Assembly: GCF_002113025.1 (NCBI RefSeq)
Contig: NZ_NEJH01000015.1
Location: 36,202-100,201 of the forward strand
Origin: Pseudomonas sp. B28(2017)
GTDB taxonomy: Bacteria; Pseudomonadota; Gammaproteobacteria; Pseudomonadales; Pseudomonadaceae
Length of the DNA stretch: 64,000 nt
Reading direction: 5' to 3'
Both the position numbers and the translations under genes were made by a program. Shown one piece after another: positions 17,075 to 26,102 of this stretch (positions within the stretch are counted from its first letter, which is position 1; each line of letters opens with the position of its first letter). The notes under the pieces were generated by a model. The model did not search any database, was not told where the DNA came from, and saw nothing but the letters and a program-made list of their open reading frames with translations.

Positions 17075-17950
17075 TCAGCTGCCGTAAACTTTGGCCGCCG
17101 GAACCGCCTGAGCCACCAGCTGTGCGACTGCTTCGCCCACCTCGTCGACCGCCCAGCGGCCCTGGCGATCCAGTTGCGGACCACGGCGCCAGCCATCGGC
17201 GATCGACAACTTGCCGCCCTCGACTTCGAACATCTGCCCGGTCACCTCGGCGGAAGCCTCGGAGCCGAGCCACACCACCAGCGGCGCAACGTTCTCCGGG
17301 GCGAAGTAATCGAAGCCCTCTTCTGGCTTTTTCATGGTGTCGGCGAACACTTGCTCGGTCATCCCGGTCCGCGCGGCCGGCGCCAGGGCGTTGGCGGTGA
17401 TCCCGTAGCGGCGCAGCTCAGCAGCCTGCACCAGCGTCAGCGAAGCAATGCCGCCCTTGGCCGCCGCGTAGTTGGACTGCCCGATGGAGCCCTGCAAACC
17501 GGCGCCGGAACTGGTGTTGATGATCCGCGCATCGACCCTGGCGCCGCCCTTGGTCTGCTCACGCCAGTACTTCACGGCGTGGCTGGAAATGCAGAAGTGG
17601 CCCTTCAGGTGCACGGCAACCACGGCGTCCCAATCGGATTCACTGAGGCTGGCGAACATGCGGTCGCGGCAGATGCCGGCGTTGTTGACCACCACGTTCA
17701 GGTCACCGAAGGTTTCGATGGCCTGACGCACGATCAGCCCCGCCGAGTCATAGCGGGTGATGTCGTCGCTGTTGGCCACGGCACTGCCGCCTTGACCGAG
17801 GATTTCGCCGACCACGGCGAGCGCCGCATCGCGGTTGATGTCGTTGACCACCACTTTCGCGCCTTCAGCGGCAAAGGCCAGTGCGTATGCCCGGCCCAGA
17901 CCACCGCCGGCACCGGTGATGATCACCACGCGGTTTTCACAGATTTTCAT
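17075..17950 (-). CDS. Short-chain dehydrogenase, Rv3548c-like, steroid ring C/D pathway
   Basis: A 291-residue SDR with NAD-binding GAGGGLGRAY, NNAGICRDR, and the catalytic Ser/Tyr/Lys set (NTSSGAGL, SNYAAAKGG). The extended C-terminal region (FEVEGGKLSIADGWRRGP) recalls the mycobacterial SDR Rv3548c, encoded near the ring C/D degradation genes. It is probably a hydroxyacyl-CoA or hydroxysteroid dehydrogenase. The start at 17950 gives MKICENRVVIITGAGGG; longer in-frame sequence upstream is REP repeat. It is the last gene of the minus-strand operon led by hsaC, and is separated from fadA6 by a REP pair. Confidence 0.8.
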   Translation of the reverse strand: MKICENRVVIITGAGGGLGRAYALAFAAEGAKVVVNDINRDAALAVVGEILGQGGSAVANSDDITRYDSAGLIVRQAIETFGDLNVVVNNAGICRDRMFASLSESDWDAVVAVHLKGHFCISSHAVKYWREQTKGGARVDARIINTSSGAGLQGSIGQSNYAAAKGGIASLTLVQAAELRRYGITANALAPAARTGMTEQVFADTMKKPEEGFDYFAPENVAPLVVWLGSEASAEVTGQMFEVEGGKLSIADGWRRGPQLDRQGRWAVDEVGEAVAQLVAQAVPAAKVYGS

Positions 17951-17992
17951 AGGGGTTATTCCTTCAAATTCATCGCTAGTAGAAACAAGCCA

Positions 17993-18084
17993 CTGTGGGA
18001 GCGAGCCTGCTCGCGAAAGCGGTGGGTCAGTCATCATCGATGTTGAATCTGATGGCCCCTTCGCGAGCAAGCTCGCTCCCACAG
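17993..18084. repeat. REP pair (inverted)
   Basis: Two inverted copies of CTGTGGGAGCGAGC.. facing each other around a variable centre, inside the putative hsaC operon between fadA6 and the SDR gene. Confidence 0.88.
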
Positions 18085-18102
18085 GTTCGGTGTGCTTCCT
18101 GA

Positions 18103-19251
18103 TTACAAACGTTCGATAATCGTCACGTTGGCCTGGCCGCCGCCTTCGCACATGGTCTGCAGGCCGAAACGACCGCCGCTGCGCTCCAGCTCATGCAACA
18201 GGCTGCACATCAAGCGGGTACCGGTGGCGCCGAGCGGATGACCGAGGGCGATCGCGCCGCCGTTGACGTTGGTCTGTTCGTGGGGATAGCCGGTCTCTTT
18301 CAACCAGGCCATGGCCACCGAAGCGAAGGCCTCGTTGATCTCGACGCGGTCGATGTCTTCGAGCTTCATGCCGGCGCGCTTGAGCGCGTAAGCCGTGGCC
18401 GGGATCGGCGCGGTGAGCATCCAGACCGGGTCTTCGGCGCGCACGCTCAGGTGATGGATACGCGCACGGGGCGTCAGGCCGTAGCGTTTGAGCGCCGCCT
18501 GCGAGACGATCAGCATCGCGCTGGCCGCGTCGCAGGTCTGGCTGGATACCGCGGCGGTCACCCGGTCACAGCCGAACAGAAACTCCAGCTCGGCCATTTT
18601 TTCCAGGCTGGTCTGACGCGGGGTTTCGTCGTGCAACACACCGGCCAGCGGCACGATCTCGCGGTTGAAGCGGCCTTGCTCGATGGCCTGCAAGGCACGT
18701 CGATGGGACTCGAGCGAATAGGCTTCAAGTTGCGCCCGGGACAGCTCCCATTTTTCCGCGATCATCTGCGCCGAACGGAACTGGGTCGGCGGTTGCGCGC
18801 CATAGCGCCGCACCCAGCCTTCGGAGCCACTGAACGGATCGGTGAAGCCCAAGGGTTCGGCAGCGATCATGGCCGAGGAAATCGGGATCTGGGTCATGGT
18901 CTGCACGCCACCTGCAACCACCACATCCTGAGTGCCGCTCATCACCGCCTGGGCGGCGAAGTGCACGGCTTGCTGGGACGAGCCGCACTGGCGATCAATG
19001 GTGGTACCCGGCACCGATTGCGACAGGCCAGCCGCCAGCCAACATGTGCGGGCGATGTCACCGGCCAGCGGGCCGATGGTGTCGACACAGCCGAAGATCA
19101 CGTCGTCGTAATCCTCGTCGGGAATGTCATTGCGCTCGACCAGCGCACGCAATACGTGGGCGCCCAGATCGGCGGCGTGGATCTGGCTCAGACCACCCTT
19201 GCGCCGCCCGGTGGGCGTACGCAGGGCGTCGACAATATAGGCTTCAGGCAT
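18103..19251 (-). CDS. fadA6: Acetyl-CoA acyltransferase, FadA6-like
   Basis: A 382-residue thiolase. The nucleophile cysteine is Cys89 (IDRQCGSSQQAV); GGAIALGHPLGATG holds the catalytic histidine and QTMCEGGGQANV the second cysteine. The whole sequence closely follows the pattern of mycobacterial FadA6, the thiolase of steroid ring C/D breakdown (for example GCVDTIGPLAGDIAR, GVQTMTQIPISSAM). It is flanked by acyl-CoA dehydrogenase and SDR genes of the same route. Expected role: thiolytic cleavage of a beta-ketoacyl-CoA derived from the C/D rings. Confidence 0.88.
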   Translation of the reverse strand: MPEAYIVDALRTPTGRRKGGLSQIHAADLGAHVLRALVERNDIPDEDYDDVIFGCVDTIGPLAGDIARTCWLAAGLSQSVPGTTIDRQCGSSQQAVHFAAQAVMSGTQDVVVAGGVQTMTQIPISSAMIAAEPLGFTDPFSGSEGWVRRYGAQPPTQFRSAQMIAEKWELSRAQLEAYSLESHRRALQAIEQGRFNREIVPLAGVLHDETPRQTSLEKMAELEFLFGCDRVTAAVSSQTCDAASAMLIVSQAALKRYGLTPRARIHHLSVRAEDPVWMLTAPIPATAYALKRAGMKLEDIDRVEINEAFASVAMAWLKETGYPHEQTNVNGGAIALGHPLGATGTRLMCSLLHELERSGGRFGLQTMCEGGGQANVTIIERL

Positions 19252-19302
19252 GGTCTACCTCGGTGAAAAAATTGAAATCTGGTATTGAGAGCGCCGAAAA
19301 AC

Positions 19303-19394
19303 CTGTGGGAGCGGGCCTGCTCGCGAATGCGGCATGGCAGGCAACATCCATTTCGAATGTGCCGGCCTCTTCGCGAGCAGGCTCGCTCCCACAG
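19303..19394. repeat. REP pair (inverted)
   Basis: Inverted CTGTGGGAGCGGGC / GCTCGCTCCCACAG copies between the acyl-CoA dehydrogenase gene (19414) and fadA6. Another REP pair interrupts the same operon at 17993-18084. Confidence 0.88.
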
Positions 19395-19413
19395 TTCCAT
19401 TCAACGGACGCCG

Positions 19414-20469
19414 CTAGAAAGTACCGCCAGCCCCCAAAGCGGGAGCGCCATCGAACAGCGCCGCACGAATCCGCCCCTTGTGCAGGCCGCGATCGCCCCA
19501 GACCTTGTCCAGCGCCCAGGCGCGCTTCATGAACAGATGCAAGTCGACTTCCCAGGTGTACCCCATGGCACCGTGGGCCTGGATTGTGTTCTTCGCGGCG
19601 AGCATGGCCGCTTCCGCCGTTGCCAGCTTGGCGTGGGACACCAGCACGTCCTGCCCCGCTTGCTGCTCGGCCAGCGCATAAGCGGCGCGGTAGAGCGGGC
19701 CTTTGGCGAACTCGATCTGCACCGCGACGTTGGCCATCAGATGCTTGACTGCCTGGAACGAGCCGACCGGTTTGCCGAACTGTTTGCGCTCGAAGGTGTA
19801 GTCAACTGCCAGGTCGACCATGCGCTTGGCCAGCCCCAGCAATTGCGCGGCACTGGCGAGGGCGCCACGGTTGAAGGCGGCCGCCCACAAACGCCGGCCC
19901 TGCTCGCCACTGGCGACGCAGGTGGCGGGTGTTGGTGTCCACTCGACCTGGAACAACTGACGGCTCGGGTCGACCGACTCATTGCGGGTCAGGCGCACGG
20001 CATCGCGCTCCAGCGCATGCACCTCGTCGCCATTGGCCAACAACAGCAGATCGGCAACATGGGCATCACTGACCAACGGGTTACCGGGCTCGCCGACCGC
20101 CAGCCGCGCATTGCCCTCGGCGACCCGCGACAACCAGTATTGCTTGAGCGTTGCTTGTTGCTCATCGAAGGCAGCGAGCAGCGGCACGCCGACCAGCATG
20201 GTGTCCACCAGCGGCTCAGGCAGACCGGCATAACCACACTCCTGGGCAATCAGCACGAAATCCAGCTCATTCATGCCCATGCCATCCTGCGCCTCGGGCA
20301 CGGTCAGCGCGGTCAGGCCCAGCTCTACCAGCTGGGCCCACAGGCGCTCACTGCGCCCACTATCGCTGAGCCACAGTTCGCGAAGGCGCTCCGGGGTGAC
20401 TTCGTTGATCAGGAAGCTGCGGACGTTGTCCTGAAACAGCAGTTGGTCGCGGCTGAAACTAAAGTCCAT
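19414..20469 (-). CDS. Acyl-CoA dehydrogenase, probable non-catalytic partner subunit
   Basis: A 351-residue acyl-CoA dehydrogenase. It keeps the FAD/dimer segment FERKQFGKPVGSFQAVKHLM and the C-terminal HGAMGYTWEVDLHLFMKRA. The position that carries the catalytic base in the adjacent subunit (FERG) reads FNRG here, so it probably has no base. In steroid degraders such genes form heterotetramers with a catalytic neighbour (ChsE-type). The upstream gene at 20480 ends only 11 bases away and carries the base. Likely substrate: a ring C/D-derived acyl-CoA. Confidence 0.82.
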   Translation of the reverse strand: MDFSFSRDQLLFQDNVRSFLINEVTPERLRELWLSDSGRSERLWAQLVELGLTALTVPEAQDGMGMNELDFVLIAQECGYAGLPEPLVDTMLVGVPLLAAFDEQQATLKQYWLSRVAEGNARLAVGEPGNPLVSDAHVADLLLLANGDEVHALERDAVRLTRNESVDPSRQLFQVEWTPTPATCVASGEQGRRLWAAAFNRGALASAAQLLGLAKRMVDLAVDYTFERKQFGKPVGSFQAVKHLMANVAVQIEFAKGPLYRAAYALAEQQAGQDVLVSHAKLATAEAAMLAAKNTIQAHGAMGYTWEVDLHLFMKRAWALDKVWGDRGLHKGRIRAALFDGAPALGAGGTF

Positions 20470-20479
20470 GGTCTATTCC

Positions 20480-21646
20480 TCAGGCACGCGGCATGCCGAG
20501 CATGCGTTCGGCAATGATGTTGCGCTGGATCTCGTTGGTGCCGGCGTAGATCGGCCCGGCCTGGGCAAACAGGAAACCTTCCAGCCAATGGCCGACGTCA
20601 CCGGCGGCCGGGGCTTGGGGCAGCAGCTCGCCGCGCAATCCGAGAATGCTCATGGCAGTGTCGTGCATGCGCTGGTCGAGTTCGGACCAGAAGATCTTGT
20701 TGGTCGACGATTCCGGCCCGATCTTGCCGCCCTGCACCAGTTGCGAGGCGGTCATGTAGGTGCCCAGGGTGTAGGCCTCGGCATCGAGCCAGGTGCGCAT
20801 CACCGCCTCACCGATAGCCGGGTCGCGGTCGGCCTGCTCGCGATTGGCCTGGTACAACTGCACCAGACGCCTGGCGGTTTCCTGGAAACGCGCCGGTGAG
20901 CGCAACAGCAAACCGCGCTCGAAACCGGCGGTGGACATCGCCACGTGCCAGCCCATGCCTTCGCCACCAAGGGCGTTTTCCACCGGCACCTTGACGTCGT
21001 CGAAGAAGATCTCGGCGAAGCCCGGCAGGCCGTTGAGCTGCGGAATCGGGCGCACGGTGATGCCTGGCGTATTCAGCGGCAGCAGGATGAACGTCAGCCC
21101 GTTATGGCGCTGGGACTGCGAGTCGGTACGAAAAATACCGAACGCCCAATCGGCCCACACCGCGCGGGTCGACCAGGTTTTCTGGCCGTTGATCACGTAG
21201 TGGTCGCCAACCCGTTCAGCCTTGGAGCGGATCGCCGCCATATCGGAGCCGGCACCCGGCTCGGACCAGGCCTGGGCCCAGATGTCTTCGCCGGTGGCCA
21301 TGCGCGGCAGAAAGCGTGCCTTCTGTTCTTCGCTGCCGTACTCCATCAGGGTCGGGCCGAGCAGGAAGATGCCGTTCTGGTTGACCCGTGCCGGCGCCCC
21401 GGAACGGTAGTATTCCTCTTCGAAAATCAGCCACTCGATCAGGTCGCAGCCGCGCCCGCCGAGTTCGGTCGGCCAGGTGACCATGCCCCATCGGCCTTCG
21501 TTGAGTCTTGCTTCCCAGGCACGGTGTTCGGCAAAGCCCTGTTCGGTGTCGAACGATTGCAGCGGTTCACTCGGTACATTGGCCGCCAGCCAGGTCCGCG
21601 CCTCGACGCGAAAGGCCTGCTGGGCCGGGGTATAGGTCAGGTCCAT
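20480..21646 (-). CDS. Acyl-CoA dehydrogenase, probable catalytic subunit
   Basis: A 388-residue acyl-CoA dehydrogenase with FAD-binding motifs WAQAWSEPGAGSDMAAIR and INGQKTWSTRAVWA. The likely base is Glu243 in GFERGLLL, the position used by isovaleryl-CoA dehydrogenase and ChsE-type steroid enzymes; the C-terminal segment reads YAGTNEIQRNIIAERMLG. The start at 21646 fits the family. It pairs with the adjacent subunit at 19414 and lies in the hsaC-ipdAB operon next to echA20 and fadA6, so a ring C/D intermediate is the likely substrate. Confidence 0.85.
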   Translation of the reverse strand: MDLTYTPAQQAFRVEARTWLAANVPSEPLQSFDTEQGFAEHRAWEARLNEGRWGMVTWPTELGGRGCDLIEWLIFEEEYYRSGAPARVNQNGIFLLGPTLMEYGSEEQKARFLPRMATGEDIWAQAWSEPGAGSDMAAIRSKAERVGDHYVINGQKTWSTRAVWADWAFGIFRTDSQSQRHNGLTFILLPLNTPGITVRPIPQLNGLPGFAEIFFDDVKVPVENALGGEGMGWHVAMSTAGFERGLLLRSPARFQETARRLVQLYQANREQADRDPAIGEAVMRTWLDAEAYTLGTYMTASQLVQGGKIGPESSTNKIFWSELDQRMHDTAMSILGLRGELLPQAPAAGDVGHWLEGFLFAQAGPIYAGTNEIQRNIIAERMLGMPRA

Positions 21647-21656
21647 GGATATGCCT

Positions 21657-22412
21657 TCAGCCTTTGAATCGGGCATCGCGTTTCTCGACGAACGAGTCGC
21701 GTGCTTCCTGAGAGTCCAGTGAGCGGTAGGCTTCAAGGGTGAAGCCCTGCTCCCAGCGGTATTTGTCTTCCAGATTGCCGTCTTCGATGCCGGTCAGCGC
21801 TTCCTTGGCCAGGCTGATCATGCCGGGGCTCTTGGCGGCGATGGTGCGGGCGATCTGCAACGCGGCTTCACGCAGGTCTTCGCGCTTGACCACCCGCTCC
21901 ACCGCGCCCAGGCGGTACGCTTCGGCGGCGTCGATGGCCTCACCGGTGAAATACATGTGGCGGACCTTCTGCACCGGGAACAGACGCTGCAAATGCGCGC
22001 CGCCACCCATGGCCCCACGATCCACTTCCGGCACGCCGAAGGTTGCGCACTCGGACGCAACGATGATGTCGGCCGCGCCGCAGATGCCAATGCCGCCGCC
22101 CAGCACGAAGCCGTGCACGGCCACGATCACCGGTTTCGGGTTGCGGTGGATCGCCTTGAAACTGTCGTAGTTGCCCTTGTTCACCGCGACGATCAGGTTG
22201 CCGTCGGCGGCCAGTTCCTTGATATCGACCCCGGCACAGAAGCCGCGGCCTTCGGCACGGATCACGATCACCCGCACGTCGCTGTTGCGGCCCAGGCCCT
22301 CGATCTCGCTGGCGATATCGGCCCAGCCCTGACAATTGAAAGCGTTGACCGGCGGCCGGTTGAAGACCAGTTCGGCAATGCCGTTATCTAACCTGACGCT
22401 AAATGGTTTCAT
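21657..22412 (-). CDS. echA20: EchA20-like ring-opening crotonase
   Basis: A 251-residue crotonase-fold protein with oxyanion-hole motifs RGFCAGVDIKE and GFVLGGGIGICGAADI, plus PEVDRGAMGGG. This pattern is that of EchA20, the hydrolase that opens a steroid ring in the C/D pathway of mycobacteria (ScdY in Comamonas). The neighbours ipdC and ipdA/ipdB act just before and after it. Assignment is by remembered family pattern and context; a plain enoyl-CoA hydratase is the alternative. Confidence 0.85.
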   Translation of the reverse strand: MKPFSVRLDNGIAELVFNRPPVNAFNCQGWADIASEIEGLGRNSDVRVIVIRAEGRGFCAGVDIKELAADGNLIVAVNKGNYDSFKAIHRNPKPVIVAVHGFVLGGGIGICGAADIIVASECATFGVPEVDRGAMGGGAHLQRLFPVQKVRHMYFTGEAIDAAEAYRLGAVERVVKREDLREAALQIARTIAAKSPGMISLAKEALTGIEDGNLEDKYRWEQGFTLEAYRSLDSQEARDSFVEKRDARFKG

Positions 22413-22442
22413 GGTTTCTTTCCTTCACAATACATGGCCCCT

Positions 22443-23516
22443 TCACGACACACGGCGGCACAGCTCGCCCAGGCGCACTTCGGCGTCACGGACGATCTGT
22501 TCAATCAATTGGGCGCAGCTGGGCAAGCTGTCGATGGATGCGGCGATCTGCCCGGCGGGCAATACGCCCGCGGCCGGTTGCCCGTCGACCATGGCTTTCT
22601 GGATCACCATCGGCGCGTTGGCGGCCATGATGCTTTGCGCGGCGGTCAGCTCCCCGGCCCCGCGCATCTTCAAGGCACTGCCGAGTAACTGAGTCAGGCT
22701 CATGCCAGTGTGGCGGCGGTAGGCCAGGCCACTGCGCAACGCCAGCAACAGGCGCTTGAGGCCACCGCTGTTTTCCAGCTGGTTGAGCAATTCGTTGCGG
22801 ATCATCCGTTGCGGCATGCCGTCGATGGCGCGGCTGATGATGATCGCTGCCGGGTCTTTCACCGCCAGGTAACGCGCCAGGGTCGCCTGCGGCACCGGGC
22901 TGTCGGCGCACATCAAAAAACGCGTGCCCATGGCGATGCCCTCGGCACCATAGGCCAGGGCCGAGACCAGACCCTTGCCGTCCTTGAAACCGCCGGCTGC
23001 CACCACGGGCACCGACACGGCGTTGACCACCTGATCAAGCAGCATCGAGGTCGGCACGGAACCGGTGTGCCCACCGCCCTCGCCGCCTTGCACGGTCACC
23101 GCGTCGGCCCCCATTTCCACGGCTTTCTGTGCATGCTTGAGCGCGCCCACCGTGGGAATGCACACCACGCCGGCATCCTTCAAGCGACTGATCATTTGCT
23201 TGCCGGGCGAACGGCTGTAACTCACCGCCCGGACTTTGTGGCGCAACACCAGCTCGACGATCTCGCCGGCATTGGCCTGGTACATGTGGAAATTCACGCC
23301 GAATGGCTGATCGGTCAGGCGCCGGGTCTCGATAATCGCCGCTTCCATCTGCTGCGGCTCGATGGTCGCCCCGGCGAGAAAACCGAAGCCACCGGCATTG
23401 CCAGTGGCCGCCACCAGTTTCGGGTCAGCGACCCAGCCCATGGCGGTCTGGATGATCGGATAACGGCAACCGAGCAGTTGTGTTAAACGGGTATTCAACG
23501 AGATCGCCATGCTCAC
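22443..23516 (-). CDS. ipdC: IpdC-like flavin-dependent oxidoreductase of the nitronate monooxygenase fold
   Basis: A 357-residue TIM-barrel FMN protein (QTAMGWVADPKLVAA, TVQGGEGGGHTG, VVAAGGFKDGKGLVSALAYG) of the 2-nitropropane dioxygenase family. In steroid clusters this member is IpdC, an FMN-dependent desaturase acting on the ring C/D CoA ester before EchA20. The start is GTG at 23516, overlapping the TGA of the upstream crotonase gene by four bases (GTGA); an ATG two codons later is possible. Its place between two crotonase genes and next to ipdAB supports the call. Confidence 0.85.
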   Translation of the reverse strand: MSMAISLNTRLTQLLGCRYPIIQTAMGWVADPKLVAATGNAGGFGFLAGATIEPQQMEAAIIETRRLTDQPFGVNFHMYQANAGEIVELVLRHKVRAVSYSRSPGKQMISRLKDAGVVCIPTVGALKHAQKAVEMGADAVTVQGGEGGGHTGSVPTSMLLDQVVNAVSVPVVAAGGFKDGKGLVSALAYGAEGIAMGTRFLMCADSPVPQATLARYLAVKDPAAIIISRAIDGMPQRMIRNELLNQLENSGGLKRLLLALRSGLAYRRHTGMSLTQLLGSALKMRGAGELTAAQSIMAANAPMVIQKAMVDGQPAAGVLPAGQIAASIDSLPSCAQLIEQIVRDAEVRLGELCRRVS

Positions 23517-24385
23517 GCCCCGCCTGCTTTGCGTTGCGAACTGGCCATGGCCTTGGCGTCGTAGCCGCCAAGACGGTCGCCGGACACCAGTTCATTGTGG
23601 GCGTGGGCGAAGTGATGCAAGCCGAACACCATGTCCATGGTCGCGCGCTTACCCATCAAGTCCTCGGCGTTGTTCACCGCCTGCTTGCTCAATTGCAGGC
23701 CCAGGCGCGGCATCTGTGCGATACGCCCGGCGATGTCGAGAGTCTGTTGTTCCAGCTCATCGCGAGGAACCACCCGATTGAGCATGCCCATCTGATAGGC
23801 CCGTGGCGCCGGCATGCGCTCGCCGAGAAAGAGGAATTCCTTGGCGATGCGCGGGTTCAATTCATGCACATGGGCAAAATACTCGACCCCGGGAATGCCC
23901 ATGCGGACCACAGGATCGGCGAAGTAGGCATCCTCGCTGGCGACAATCAGGTCGCAGACCCAGGCCAGCATCAGCCCACCGGCAATGCACGCGCCCTGGA
24001 CCATCGCGATGGTCGGCTTGGGCATCTCGCGCCAGCGCCGGCACATGCCCAGATACACCTCCTGCTCGCGGGCATAGAGAAACTCGCCGCCCGATTTGTT
24101 CACATGGTCGTACCACAGACTGGCGCGGTCGAAAGTCTTGTCAACGTCGCGGCCCGGGGTGCCGATGTCATGCCCGGCGGAGAAATGCTTGCCGGCGCCG
24201 CGCAACACGATGACCTTCACTTCATCGTCATCGCAGGCCCGGCGAAACGCAGCATCCAGCGCATAAGTCATCTGCGAGTTCTGCGCGTTGTGGTACTCGG
24301 GGCGGTTCATGGTGACCAGGGCCACCGCGCCGCGCACCTCGTACAGCACCACCTCGACCTGATTGTTATCGTTATCTTCAGCCAT
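23513..24385 (-). CDS. Enoyl-CoA hydratase, steroid cluster
   Basis: A 290-residue crotonase with MNRPEYHNAQNSQMTYALDA, the oxyanion segment KHFSAGHDIGTPGRDVD and IAGGLMLAWVCDLIVASEDA. It has an insertion after the first oxyanion loop (about residues 88-115) also seen in long enoyl-CoA hydratases of steroid degraders. The start at 24385 has GGAGAC upstream; an ATG five codons earlier is less well placed. It lies between ipdB and ipdC with short spacing. The exact substrate is unknown, probably an unsaturated acyl-CoA of the C/D rings or side chain. Confidence 0.82.
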   Translation of the reverse strand: MAEDNDNNQVEVVLYEVRGAVALVTMNRPEYHNAQNSQMTYALDAAFRRACDDDEVKVIVLRGAGKHFSAGHDIGTPGRDVDKTFDRASLWYDHVNKSGGEFLYAREQEVYLGMCRRWREMPKPTIAMVQGACIAGGLMLAWVCDLIVASEDAYFADPVVRMGIPGVEYFAHVHELNPRIAKEFLFLGERMPAPRAYQMGMLNRVVPRDELEQQTLDIAGRIAQMPRLGLQLSKQAVNNAEDLMGKRATMDMVFGLHHFAHAHNELVSGDRLGGYDAKAMASSQRKAGGA

Positions 24386-24408
24386 CACTTGTCTCCGCAA
24401 CGCGTTGC

Positions 24409-25197
24409 TCAGCGTTGGCCTGGCGGGTTGTCTTTAAGTTGCAGGGCGCGCAGGTTGTGCGGATCCAGGCGCTGGATCAGCTGCAATTGCTCGACGGTCG
24501 GGGCCGTGGTGGTTGGGCAATCGTCCGGCACGTGCAGCTCAAAGCCGGTGTTGTCCTGGACCTGCGCCGCTGTCACGCCGGGGTGCAGCGAACGGATGCG
24601 CATCTGCCGTTGCGGGCCCTGGAAATCGAGGACGCAGAGGTCAGTGATGATCAGGCGGATGTCGATGTCGTCCAGCGACCAGCCACGCGCCAGGCGGGCC
24701 GGGTTGTAACCGACCGAGGCGACCATATCGACCTCGCCTTCGACGAACACCCGACGGTTGTGGCTCGGCACGCAAAACGAGTTGGCGTGGCTGATCGAGT
24801 TGCCGGGGAAACCGCGCACACCGAGCATCTGCGCCTTGGGTCTGGCGTAGTCACCGATGCAGGAAATGTTCGCCTGGCCGAAGCGGTCGATCTGGGTCGG
24901 GCCGACCAGTGCATGGCGCTTGCCACCCCAGACGTTGTCGAAAATCCGCGAGAAGCCCATCCAGCTGTCGCGCTTGGGCTCGTAGCCGTTGCGTGCGCCC
25001 AATGGCACCGGCTCGGCGACCATGTAGGCTTCGGAGTCGGTCATCAGCAACTGCGGGTTGCTGGTCAGCATGGCCAGCGAAGCGGCCAGACGCGGGATCA
25101 CACCGATGCCGGTGGCCAGAACTTCGCCGTCTTCGCACCAGGCTTCGGAGGCGGCGCAAATCATCAGTTCGGCGAGGCTGTAATCAGTAGTGCTCAT
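24409..25197 (-). CDS. ipdB: Steroid ring-opening hydrolase, beta subunit (IpdB-like)
   Basis: A 262-residue CoA-transferase-fold protein (ASEAWCEDGEVLATGIGVIPRL; GNSISHANSFCVPSHNRRVF). In the IpdAB enzyme the two subunits form a CoA-transferase-like heterodimer that works as a hydrolase, opening the last steroid ring of the CoA ester (COCHEA-CoA) instead of moving CoA. The neighbouring ipdA, echA20 and ipdC fix the assignment; ScdL2 is the Comamonas counterpart. The catalytic glutamate belongs to the IpdA subunit in the family. Confidence 0.9.
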   Translation of the reverse strand: MSTTDYSLAELMICAASEAWCEDGEVLATGIGVIPRLAASLAMLTSNPQLLMTDSEAYMVAEPVPLGARNGYEPKRDSWMGFSRIFDNVWGGKRHALVGPTQIDRFGQANISCIGDYARPKAQMLGVRGFPGNSISHANSFCVPSHNRRVFVEGEVDMVASVGYNPARLARGWSLDDIDIRLIITDLCVLDFQGPQRQMRIRSLHPGVTAAQVQDNTGFELHVPDDCPTTTAPTVEQLQLIQRLDPHNLRALQLKDNPPGQR

Positions 25198-25209
25198 CGG
25201 AAGGTTCCC

Positions 25210-26091
25210 TTAAAAAATCGGCAACGGCAGTTCACGGATGGCAGCCAGGCCGCCGACCTTGTCCAGATACTGTTCGTGGGTGCAGTCAACGTAGTCACGG
25301 ACGTAGCCCCGCCAGCCATCAGCCGCCTGGACCGTAGCGTTGTAGGCCTTGAAGTGCGCGACGTCGAAACCGTACAGCGGCGCGCAGGACGACGGGTGCG
25401 CCCCACCTGGCACGTGGGCCACGGCAGTGGTCAGGTTGCGTTCCCAGAACACTTGATGCGCGTGGGCGCTGTCCTGATGGAAGTAATCGCTGTCGACTAG
25501 CTCATCGCAGGTCACGTAGCTGTGGGTCGCGGCCCGCACGAACAAGTCGTCCATGTAGTGATCCGGACCGCTGATCTGGCACACGCCGCGTCTGTCGGCA
25601 CGATCAACGTGGACCAGCGCAGCGTCGAGCTTGAGCGCCGGCATGGCGACCCAATCCTTGCCATCGGCATAGGGCGAGGCAATCAACTTGATCTGGCGGT
25701 TGTGGCGCAGCACATCGGTGCCCAGACCCACGGCGGTGGGAATAAACGGCACGTTCATCGCCGCCGCCCGTAGACCAAGCAACAGCATGCCTTCGTCGAT
25801 CTCCATCACTTCCAGCGCCGCGTCCTGGCGTGCCTTGCGGAAGTACGGCTCGAGCGGAATGAAATCCAGGGAGACAAAGGCGAACACCAGTTTCCTGATC
25901 TTGCCGGCGGCACAGAGCATGCCGACATCGGCACCGCCGTAGGCGACCACGGTCAGGTCCTTGAGGTCCGAGCGCAGAATCTCGCGCACCAGCGCCATCG
26001 GCTTGCGTCGCGGGCCCCAGCCACCGATACCGATGGTCATACCGTCACGCAGTTGGCCGACGATCTCGGCTGTGCTCATTTGTTTGTCCAT
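25210..26091 (-). CDS. ipdA: Steroid ring-opening hydrolase, alpha subunit (IpdA-like)
   Basis: A 293-residue CoA-transferase alpha-type protein with the nucleotide-fold start DGMTIGIGGWGPRRKPMALV and LDAALVHVDRADRRG. This N-terminal GIGGWG motif with RRKPM is characteristic of IpdA. The start at 26091 is preferred because GAGGAAC lies about nine bases upstream; an ATG five codons earlier overlaps the hsaC stop (ATGA) and could also be used. It works with IpdB to open the last ring in ring C/D degradation. Confidence 0.9.
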   Translation of the reverse strand: MDKQMSTAEIVGQLRDGMTIGIGGWGPRRKPMALVREILRSDLKDLTVVAYGGADVGMLCAAGKIRKLVFAFVSLDFIPLEPYFRKARQDAALEVMEIDEGMLLLGLRAAAMNVPFIPTAVGLGTDVLRHNRQIKLIASPYADGKDWVAMPALKLDAALVHVDRADRRGVCQISGPDHYMDDLFVRAATHSYVTCDELVDSDYFHQDSAHAHQVFWERNLTTAVAHVPGGAHPSSCAPLYGFDVAHFKAYNATVQAADGWRGYVRDYVDCTHEQYLDKVGGLAAIRELPLPIF

Positions 26092-26102
26092 CGTCTTGTT
26101 CC

